From Candidatus Saccharimonadia bacterium (lineage in GTDB: Bacteria > Patescibacteriota > Saccharimonadia > Saccharimonadales > UBA4665): a DNA stretch of 6,444 nt. The translations under genes and the position numbers were made by a program. The notes under the pieces are model-generated. The model was not told the DNA's origin, ran no database searches, and saw only the letters and a list, made by a program, of their open reading frames with translations. This document shows, in pieces, positions 1 through 5,126 of the stretch. The stretch spans positions 1 to 6,444 of the forward strand of contig JALQUD010000055.1 in assembly GCA_023268595.1 (NCBI GenBank), in the 5' to 3' direction. Each line of letters opens with the position of its first letter. Position 1 is the stretch's first letter.

Positions 1-632
1 ACTACCATGACCTGCTGGCTACCCGACACTAACTGGTCACTGGAACTACGACTGCCAAGGCTGCTGATGAACGCTACAGCACCAACATCACGGGAAATCC
101 CCGCTTCCTCGTATGTCATGCTAACGGCGCGTAAACCGTTGCGCAGTTCACGCTGGTCGCGGGCGGAGTCGAGATCGATGGCGACGGGTTTGGCGGAAAG
201 TAACGTTCCGGTATTGTCTTGCAGCCCTGCCACAGTATGGATGATGTACTGCTGCGGGTCAGTACCCTGAACGCCGAACTGGATAGCCTTGCCCATGAAG
301 ATACAGCCATTATTACTGCCCTGCTGGGCGCCGGCCGCAGCCGAGATTGACACATTACCGCCGGCCACACTGCAGCTGAACGTCCCCGGGTTGGCGTAAA
401 AACCGGCACCGACGTCCGATATGACCTGCTCGATCGACGACTTGATGTCCATGGCTGCCTGGCTGAATTCTACTTTGCGTTGCTGTCCGGCCACAAGCGT
501 GACAGCACTAACCAACAACAAGCCGGAAACGGCTAGCACGATCATCGTTTCAACGATCGTAAAACCACCCGATGATTGGCGTCTGTTATTCCCCGTCCCA
601 CTGCGCAGGCGCGACATTGCGTCGTCGTTCAT
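1..632 (-). CDS. Type IV prepilin-like protein (minor pilin/pseudopilin), C-terminus cut by window edge
   Basis: About 210 codons are visible, open from the ATG at 632 to the left edge with no stop. Residues 1-21 form a basic, hydrophilic leader. A class III prepilin signal follows: cleavage would fall between G23 and F24 (GG|FTIVE), which leaves Glu at mature position 5 (E28), and a hydrophobic helix covers about 26-48. PilD (encoded just upstream) would cut the leader, and the product would enter the pilus or its tip as a minor subunit. Cys87 and Cys110 bracket a Gly/Ala/Ser-rich loop and could form a disulfide. The start at 632 is chosen because an in-frame TGA lies at 663-665; an ATG at 617 (M6) is an alternative. 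No Shine-Dalgarno is visible, but an extended -10 sits directly upstream. The prepilin class is firm. The exact type (FimT/GspH-like or other) is not settled, since the C-terminal domain is incomplete. Confidence 0.88.
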   Translation of the reverse strand, partial: MNDDAMSRLRSGTGNNRRQSSGGFTIVETMIVLAVSGLLLVSAVTLVAGQQRKVEFSQAAMDIKSSIEQVISDVGAGFYANPGTFSCSVAGGNVSISAAAGAQQGSNNGCIFMGKAIQFGVQGTDPQQYIIHTVAGLQDNTGTLLSAKPVAIDLDSARDQRELRNGLRAVSMTYEEAGISRDVGAVAFISSLGSRSSSDQLVSGSQQVMV

Positions 633-638
633 ACAGCA

Positions 639-666
639 AGTATAGCATAAGCGTAAGAGGCGTCAT
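639..666 (-). promoter_or_regulatory. Candidate extended -10 promoter for the minor-pilin gene, possibly leaderless
   Basis: On the minus strand, TGC followed by TATACT (hexamer at 639-644) matches an extended -10 (TGnTATAAT, 5 of 6 in the hexamer). A weak -35-like ATGACG lies at 661-666 with a 16-bp spacer. The usual -10 to +1 distance puts the first transcribed base at 632, the A of the start codon, so a leaderless mRNA is predicted. This would also explain the lack of a Shine-Dalgarno. The motif is read directly; its activity is inferred. Confidence 0.45.
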
Positions 667-700
667 CCCTGTTTTTCGAGTCAGGTACCTCTGGCATATG

Positions 701-1612
701 TCAGAGAATCAGGTACGATTTCAAAAGTTCGCTGACATCCTGGCCGAACAATACCAGTATGAACGTGGCCACGATCAGAAACGGCCCGAACGGGATCGCT
801 GAGTCCGCTTTAAGCTTCTTACGGAACAACAATGGCAAGCTGGCAAGGCTCCCTAGCAAGGAAGCCAGGAATACCACCATCATGCCCAGCAGTGGCCCGC
901 CGACCATCATCCCAAGCGCTATTCCTAGCTTGACGTCGCCAAAACCTATCCAACGACCACGCGAAATCAGGTACAGGAACCAAAAGAAGCCGCTGGCGGT
1001 AGCAATCCCCCAGAACGCATTGCCGATGGCCGCGGTGCCACCATCGAACACGATGGCATGGAGCAATACTTGGACCGTCATAAGGCCTACCAACGGCCAG
1101 ACGATACGGTCCGGCAGCAAGAACCACCGTAGGTCATACACCAGCAGCGCGGCTAACGCCGTAGCCGACACCAGCCAGAAGCAGAACGCCAGCAGACCAT
1201 AGCCCTGTAACTCCATAGGCCAGGCGAAGTATGAGACGACGAAGACGAGTGGCAGTCCGGCCTCCAGCCAGGGCGTGTCGGGTATCGGCTGTTTGCAGTA
1301 ACGACATTTGCCACCGAGCCACAGCCAGCTGAGCAGTGGCATCAGGTCCTTGGGCGCCAGCGGATGGCTGCAATTAGAGCACATCGACCTACCCTTGCTC
1401 ATGGACAAAGCTGCCAAGCGGTCTTCCAGCTGCTTCATACGTTTGTCACGCGCAGCCGTGCGCTTGGCCTGTTGACGCTCACGAAGGTCGAACAGTTCGT
1501 CATTGACCTCATCCTGCTCGTGGAACCGCCAGACCAGGGCGTTAACGAAACTCCCCAGCACCATACCAAGCAGTACCAGTCCGACAACATATATGATCAT
1601 AAGCTCAATCAT
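701..1612 (-). CDS. pilD: Prepilin peptidase (A24 family) PilD
   Basis: A 303-aa polytopic inner-membrane aspartic peptidase that removes prepilin leaders and, in most homologues, N-methylates the new N-terminal residue. The first membrane helix (about 5-27) carries GSFVN, as usual for the family. A cytoplasmic loop follows with a charged, probably helical stretch (about 31-72) and a complete zinc-binding tetracysteine: C78/C81 (CSNC) and C103/C106 (CRYC), with PLLSWL between. The catalytic aspartates are D160 in the DLRWFLLPD motif and D226 in GFGDVKL; their 66-residue spacing fits the family. IPFGPFL near 273-279 is the usual C-terminal signature. Length is slightly above typical. The ATG at 1612 is used; M5 at 1600 is also possible and neither has a clear ribosome site. 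Its substrates would include both prepilins in this window. It is the only gene here ending in TGA. Confidence 0.96.
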   Translation of the reverse strand: MIELMIIYVVGLVLLGMVLGSFVNALVWRFHEQDEVNDELFDLRERQQAKRTAARDKRMKQLEDRLAALSMSKGRSMCSNCSHPLAPKDLMPLLSWLWLGGKCRYCKQPIPDTPWLEAGLPLVFVVSYFAWPMELQGYGLLAFCFWLVSATALAALLVYDLRWFLLPDRIVWPLVGLMTVQVLLHAIVFDGGTAAIGNAFWGIATASGFFWFLYLISRGRWIGFGDVKLGIALGMMVGGPLLGMMVVFLASLLGSLASLPLLFRKKLKADSAIPFGPFLIVATFILVLFGQDVSELLKSYLIL

Positions 1613-1619
1613 TTATCTG

Positions 1620-1628
1620 ATAGTACCA
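1620..1628 (-). promoter_or_regulatory. Candidate extended -10 upstream of pilD
   Basis: On the minus strand TGG TACTAT (TG at 1627-1628, hexamer at 1620-1625) resembles an extended -10, with 4 of 6 hexamer matches. The predicted +1 is 1613, one base before the pilD ATG. No convincing -35 is present 15-19 bp upstream. It lies in the 34-nt gap after the preceding gene, so readthrough from that gene is the simpler alternative. Confidence 0.25.
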
Positions 1629-1646
1629 TGAGCCGACGACCCGTTC

Positions 1647-2186
1647 CTACTTATCAGACCGGATGGTGATTGACTCGAATATGCGCTTTAGCTGCGGGTA
1701 GGCCGCTTCGTCCTGATCCTCCTTGAACGACACAGTTACCAGGAAGTGCTCGCCCACGGCCGACAGTACGGCTACATATCCATTGTCCTTGGCGCACACC
1801 GAGGTGCGATTACCGGTGATACGGGCATCAAAAGCCTTTCTGAAACCGTCGCCGACATCCTGGCAATCCTGCACTAGCGACACGGCCGTAAGCTTGATGC
1901 CACCGGCGACACGGCTACCCTGCCGCAACGCGGTTGAGCCATCACTCAGGCGCAATGCTGCCGAACCCTCATAGAACAACATCCGGTATGAGAAACCGTC
2001 AGCACGTACATCATACGCCTTGAGGCCCTGATTGGCGCGTTCCTGACCAATTACGAAGACCATGAGCAACAACACTGAAATAATGATTACCGCTGCCGGC
2101 GCAATCCGACGCACCGGCAGTCGGCGAAATATAGGCAAAAGCGGCAACCGTTTCATATAGCTTAAGTTTAGCTGTGGGCGTATCAT
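1647..2186 (-). CDS. Single-pass membrane-anchored protein of unknown function in the T4P cluster
   Basis: I do not recognise this 179-aa protein. It has a basic N-terminus (many Arg/Lys/Pro to residue 28), one hydrophobic segment at about 29-47, and a soluble domain of about 130 residues predicted outside the membrane by the positive-inside rule. That domain has two cysteines (C108, C131) that could pair. It ends in an amphipathic stretch with LKRIFESITI, a pattern that recalls the last helix and strand of small PsbP/Mog1-like domains; this is a weak structural guess. No lipobox or prepilin signal is seen. The position between pilA and pilD suggests a pilus accessory role, such as a surface or assembly factor. 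It starts 10 nt past the pilA terminator. The start is uncertain: ATG at 2186 has only a weak AGG upstream, and ATG at 2156 (M11, MKRLPLL) gives a more normal membrane-anchor N-terminus. The TAG stop lies 34 nt before pilD. Confidence 0.8.
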   Translation of the reverse strand: MIRPQLNLSYMKRLPLLPIFRRLPVRRIAPAAVIIISVLLLMVFVIGQERANQGLKAYDVRADGFSYRMLFYEGSAALRLSDGSTALRQGSRVAGGIKLTAVSLVQDCQDVGDGFRKAFDARITGNRTSVCAKDNGYVAVLSAVGEHFLVTVSFKEDQDEAAYPQLKRIFESITIRSDK

Positions 2187-2187
2187 A
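2182..2187 (-). promoter_or_regulatory. Weak candidate -10 for the unknown membrane protein
   Basis: TATGAT (5 of 6 matches to TATAAT) on the minus strand lies just past the pilA terminator and overlaps the first possible ATG (2186). If used, transcription would begin near 2175 and only the M11 start at 2156 would be translated. No good -35 is visible, so this is tentative. Confidence 0.2.
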
Positions 2188-2195
2188 GACCTAAT

Positions 2196-2221
2196 AAAAA
2201 AGCTCCCGAAGGAGCTTTTTT
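2196..2221 (-). terminator. Intrinsic terminator after pilA (UUCG-loop hairpin)
   Basis: A perfect 11-bp inverted repeat (2196-2206 with 2211-2221) encloses the loop TTCG on the minus strand, closed by C-G, giving the extra-stable cUUCGg tetraloop. A run of six T follows the GC-rich core. It begins 20 nt after the pilA stop. The stem is symmetric with A and T tracts on both sides, so it could also act on the plus strand, where there is no gene to end. A small 5-bp hairpin (2222-2234) precedes it, and AGCTTTTTT on the plus strand is repeated at 2213-2221 and 2231-2239. Confidence 0.9.
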
Positions 2222-2240
2222 AGCTTCAAAAGCTTTTTTG

Positions 2241-2723
2241 CTAGCTTTCAACGCAGGTTGGAGCAGTGGCTGAAGCGGCTGCCGTGGTCTCTATCATGTA
2301 GTATGCAGCAACGGCACGAGTGCTCGAACTACCGTCACATTTCTTGCCAATTACAATCTGGATCTCACCTTGTGGTACCGAACCGTTAGCAGTTGGAGCC
2401 GTAGCTACGGTAGTCACCTTGGTAGTCCCCTGAATGTTAATAGATGTTTGGGTAGAGCCTGTTCCGGCTGTATACGTAATCGTACCTGTTCCGGATACAC
2501 CATTAGTCGTAGACGGCAATTTACCGTTGTTGGCGCCCTGGAACTCAGAAACGCCGCCCAGAACATTCTGGACATCGTTCTTGATTGCAGTGTTGCGTGA
2601 GTTACGCTGCAGTGCAGGAACTGCCAGGAAGACGATCAGAAGGATCAGTCCGGCAATCGCAAGCACGATCAGGACTTCGATGATAGTGAAGCCTGAATTA
2701 GCTTTGCTGTTTTTGTATGACAT
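2241..2723 (-). CDS. pilA: Major type IV pilin (PilA-like prepilin)
   Basis: A 160-aa prepilin. A short basic leader (residues 1-11) ends in G11, followed by FTIIEV, so cleavage gives mature F1 and E5 (E16). The hydrophobic helix spans about 13-36 and continues into an amphipathic helix (to about 60) with PALQRNSRN. NNGKLP follows, as in many Patescibacteria pilins I recall. The globular part is rich in Thr, Ser, Gly and Ala, offering possible O-glycosylation sites. C129 and C157 near the C-terminus fit the disulfide-closed D-region of type IVa pilins. It is the likely fibre subunit, cut by PilD and polymerised by PilB/PilC. The ATG at 2723 has AAAGGGG 10 nt upstream. The gene has its own promoter and terminator, unlike its neighbours, and more A/T-ending codons. 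Its role as major rather than minor pilin is inferred from this and from its place next to pilC. Confidence 0.93.
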   Translation of the reverse strand: MSYKNSKANSGFTIIEVLIVLAIAGLILLIVFLAVPALQRNSRNTAIKNDVQNVLGGVSEFQGANNGKLPSTTNGVSGTGTITYTAGTGSTQTSINIQGTTKVTTVATAPTANGSVPQGEIQIVIGKKCDGSSSTRAVAAYYMIETTAAASATAPTCVES

Positions 2724-2733
2724 AGTGCAAGTG

Positions 2734-2740
2734 CCCCTTT
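2734..2740 (-). promoter_or_regulatory. Shine-Dalgarno of pilA
   Basis: AAAGGGG on the minus strand, 10 nt from the ATG at 2723, supports that start. With the predicted +1 near 2743 the leader is only about 20 nt, so the site sits almost at the mRNA 5' end. Confidence 0.7.
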
Positions 2741-2749
2741 GCTAGTTTT

Positions 2750-2778
2750 ATTACACTTAAGCTTAATATATCGGTCAA
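2750..2778 (-). promoter_or_regulatory. Promoter of the pilin gene
   Basis: On the minus strand TTGACC (2773-2778, 5 of 6 to the -35 consensus) and TGTAAT (2750-2755, 5 of 6 to the -10) are separated by exactly 17 bp of A/T-rich DNA. The expected start of transcription is near 2743. This is the best sigma-70-type promoter in the window and implies that pilA is transcribed separately from pilBTC. Confidence 0.75.
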
Positions 2779-2792
2779 GCGGCCATAAATCA

Positions 2793-2808
2793 AGTGACCT
2801 GTGTCACA
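2793..2808. promoter_or_regulatory. CRP/FNR-like dyad upstream of the pilin promoter
   Basis: Minus-strand TGTGA-N6-TCACT matches the CRP-type palindrome TGTGA-N6-TCACA at 9 of 10 positions. It is centred at 2800.5, about 57 bp upstream of the predicted +1, and lies between the pilC stop and the -35. The inner GTGAC/GTCAC could instead form a small 5-bp RNA hairpin at the end of the pilC transcript. The dyad is seen directly; protein binding is a guess, since no regulator is encoded here. Confidence 0.35.
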
Positions 2809-2816
2809 GCGACCTC

Positions 2817-4031
2817 TTATCCGAACGATTTACCGGCCAGGCTGTACATCGGCAGCATTACGGCAGCTACGATGACCAGCGCCACGATACCCAGGATAAC
2901 CATCAGCACCGGCTCGATGATGGTCTGGATTGCCTTTACTTGCGTATCGACTTCTTTCTCGTAGTAATCAGCAATCTTAGCCAGCATGTCTTCCATAGAG
3001 CCGGATTGTTCACCGATGCGGATCATGTTAGGCACTAGGGTCAGGAAATATTGCTCAGGCTCAAGCGAGTCGCTCAAGGCTTTACCGCCCTTGACCTTGT
3101 CGGCGGCCCGGTCGATAGCCTGTTCGATGTACAGGTTGTTGACGGCATCACCGGTGATTTCCAGAACCTGGATTAACGGCACTCCACTTGCTACCAGCGT
3201 AGTACCGGTACGGGCGAAGCGGGCCATATACATCTTCTGAAACAGCACTTTGACCGGCCACATATGCAACTTAGCTTTGTCGACGACCTGACGGCCTCCG
3301 GCGGTACGCGCATACCGCGAACCGAATACTACGCCGAGTATAAGCAATATGACAAAGACCCACCAGAATTTGATGACGAAGTCGGACGCGCCAAGTAGAA
3401 TCTTGGTAACCAGCGGCAGATCGGCGCCAGGCGTGCCCTGGTAGAGCACCTTGACCTGTGGCAGGACCTTGACCAGCATGAAGCCGACCACGCCAAGCAT
3501 GACCAGGATGACGATGACCGGGTACACCATGGCGCCACGGACCTTACTCATGATTTCTGCGTCCTTCTCCTGTTGGTCGGCAATGCGCTCCAAAGCCTTG
3601 TCGAGCGTACCGGAAGCTTCTCCGGCGGCCACCAGGCTGATGAAGACACGGCTGAAGACCTCCGGATGTCTGTCACACGAGGCAGACAACGTCATACCGC
3701 CTTCCACGTCGGTCACGACTTCGTCGATGACGGCCTTGAGCTTCTTCGATTGGGTCTGGTCGCCGACGTTGCGCAGGCTCTGCACCAGCGGCAGCCCAGC
3801 ATTGATCAGCGTCGAAAGCTGCCGGCTGAACAGTACCCTGTCCTTGGTGCTGACGCGGTTAAGACGCTCGCGCAGGCCACCACTGACCGCCGACTCGGCG
3901 GTGATGGATATCGGGTTCAGACCTTCCTTGCGGATGATCTTGGCCGCTTCCTGCTCGTTCTCGGCCTCGACGGTGGATTTGACCATCTGTCCGCTTGCCG
4001 AGTCCCGGGCCTGATATCTGAACTTAAGCAT
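2817..4031 (-). CDS. pilC: Type IV pilus inner-membrane platform protein PilC (GspF family)
   Basis: A 404-aa polytopic platform protein on which the ATPases act to add or remove pilin subunits. It has the two-domain T2SSF layout. An N-terminal cytoplasmic part (1-60, with FRYQARD and the EAAKIIRKEGLNP region) is followed by the first repeat (about 66-190, with LFSRQLSTLINAGLPL and GEASGTLDKAL) and the second (about 268-393, with RFARTGTTLVASGVPL and GEQSGSMEDML). Membrane segments lie at about 168-190, 219-237 and 372-395. Length is the usual one for the family. The start at 4031 is well supported: AGGGG ends 7 nt upstream and the gap to pilT is only 10 nt, so translation is probably coupled. 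The gene ends in TAA, 94 nt before the pilin ATG. No key motif is missing. Confidence 0.97.
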   Translation of the reverse strand: MLKFRYQARDSASGQMVKSTVEAENEQEAAKIIRKEGLNPISITAESAVSGGLRERLNRVSTKDRVLFSRQLSTLINAGLPLVQSLRNVGDQTQSKKLKAVIDEVVTDVEGGMTLSASCDRHPEVFSRVFISLVAAGEASGTLDKALERIADQQEKDAEIMSKVRGAMVYPVIVILVMLGVVGFMLVKVLPQVKVLYQGTPGADLPLVTKILLGASDFVIKFWWVFVILLILGVVFGSRYARTAGGRQVVDKAKLHMWPVKVLFQKMYMARFARTGTTLVASGVPLIQVLEITGDAVNNLYIEQAIDRAADKVKGGKALSDSLEPEQYFLTLVPNMIRIGEQSGSMEDMLAKIADYYEKEVDTQVKAIQTIIEPVLMVILGIVALVIVAAVMLPMYSLAGKSFG

Positions 4032-4038
4032 CGGTTAT

Positions 4039-4044
4039 CCCCTA
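4039..4044 (-). promoter_or_regulatory. Shine-Dalgarno of pilC overlapping the pilT stop
   Basis: TAGGGG on the minus strand holds both the pilT stop (TAG, 4042-4044) and the AGGGG ribosome site of pilC, 7 nt from its ATG. The arrangement suggests translational coupling of PilT and PilC. Confidence 0.7.
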
Positions 4045-5112
4045 CCCTCTCATCAGCCTGTCTAATTCATCCAGGTCGACGGCGAAGTTACGGGCCTCGT
4101 CGTAGGTAATGGTGCCAGAGTGAATCAGGTTGACCAACGTACGATCCATGGACTGCATGCCGAACTCGGCACCAGTCTGGATGACGGCTTCAAGCTGATG
4201 CGTCTTGCCTTCGCGGATGATGTTGCGCACGGCGCTGGTAGCGATCAGGATCTCGGCCGCAGCCACACGACCGCCGCCGATGGCCGGCACCAGGCGCTGA
4301 CAGACGATGGCCTGCAAGATGTTAGCTAACTGCGAGCGGATCTGTGGCTGCTGGTGCGGCGGGAAGACGTCGATCATACGGTCGATGGACTGGGCAGCGG
4401 AGTTGGTGTGCAGCGTAGCCAGGACCAGGTGACCGGTTTCGGCGATAGTAATGGCGCTGGCGATAGTCTCCAGGTCACGCATCTCACCGATCAGCACCAC
4501 GTCCGGGTCTTCACGCAAGGCACTTCGCAGGGCGGCACTAAAGGAATACGTATCGTAGTGCACTTCACGCTGGACGATGACCGACTTACGAGAACGGTGC
4601 GTGTACTCAATCGGGTCCTCGATGGTGATGATATGCTCGCTGCGCTCATTGTTGATCTTGCTAATCATGCCGGCCAGCGTGGTCGACTTGCCGGAGCCGG
4701 TCGGGCCGGTCACCAGCACCAGTCCGCGTGGGTACTCGGCCAGCTTGCTGATGATCGGTGGCAGCCCAAGTTGTTCGACGCTCAGGATTTCGTTAGGGAT
4801 CAGACGCAGGGCTGCAGCCAGGTTGCCACGCTCGTGGAAAGCGTTGACACGGAAGCGGCCCAGGTCACCGAAGGCAAAGCTGAAGTCGAAGTCCTTGTCC
4901 TTGAGCAGGATCTGCTTCTGGTCGTCGTCCAGGATGGCGAACACCAGGCCTTCGACAGCCTCTTCGCTAAGCACTGGCGCGCCGTTGGCAGGCGTCAGAG
5001 CGCCGTCGATACGTAGCATCGGCGGCAGGCCGACCTGCAAGTGCAGGTCGGAAGCCCGCTTCTTGATGACTTCTTCGAGTAATAATTCGATTTTGACCGG
5101 TGTCGTTGCCAT
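4042..5112 (-). CDS. pilT: Pilus retraction ATPase PilT
   Basis: A 356-aa cytoplasmic hexameric ATPase that drives pilus depolymerisation and so twitching, DNA uptake or attachment followed by retraction. Features in order: N-terminal PAS-like domain (to about 105) opening with IKKRASDLHLQVG; Walker A GPTGSGKST at 136-144; Asp box ITIEDPIEY at 163-170; Walker B VVLIGE with E210; His box HLVLATLHT at 228-236. AVRNIIREGKTHQL at 295-308 matches the C-terminal AIRNLIRE signature that marks PilT rather than PilB. Length is typical. The ATG at 5112 is fixed by GGAGGGG 7 nt upstream. It follows pilB by 14 nt and precedes pilC by 10 nt, which points to a shared transcript. A PilU-like second retraction ATPase is the only alternative, and the signature favours PilT. 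Confidence 0.97.
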   Translation of the reverse strand: MATTPVKIELLLEEVIKKRASDLHLQVGLPPMLRIDGALTPANGAPVLSEEAVEGLVFAILDDDQKQILLKDKDFDFSFAFGDLGRFRVNAFHERGNLAAALRLIPNEILSVEQLGLPPIISKLAEYPRGLVLVTGPTGSGKSTTLAGMISKINNERSEHIITIEDPIEYTHRSRKSVIVQREVHYDTYSFSAALRSALREDPDVVLIGEMRDLETIASAITIAETGHLVLATLHTNSAAQSIDRMIDVFPPHQQPQIRSQLANILQAIVCQRLVPAIGGGRVAAAEILIATSAVRNIIREGKTHQLEAVIQTGAEFGMQSMDRTLVNLIHSGTITYDEARNFAVDLDELDRLMRG

Positions 5113-5119
5113 GTCAGTT

Positions 5120-5126
5120 CCCCTCC
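5120..5126 (-). promoter_or_regulatory. Shine-Dalgarno of pilT
   Basis: GGAGGGG on the minus strand, directly after the pilB TAG (5127-5129) and 7 nt from the pilT ATG. It is the strongest ribosome site in the window and fixes the pilT start. Confidence 0.8.

Noticed and set aside
116..409. A 97-codon minus-strand frame within the minor-pilin region
   Set aside because: It is out of frame with the prepilin reading frame, which starts at 632 with a class III signal and stays open to the window edge.
701..703. Possible UGA recoding (Gly or Trp) at the end of pilD, as in some CPR lineages
   Set aside because: The protein already has its complete family signature before this codon and extension adds nothing recognisable. 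No TGA occurs inside any of the genes, so the standard code fits.
681..716. Direct repeat TCAGGTAC at 681-688 and 709-716
   Set aside because: It is only 8 bp with two copies, one inside the pilD coding end. This is likely chance, and there is no sign of an attachment site or mobile element.
2794..2807. Hairpin GTGAC/GTCAC after pilC as an intrinsic terminator
   Set aside because: The stem is only 5 bp and is not followed by a real T-run; it reads better as a protein-binding dyad or as chance.
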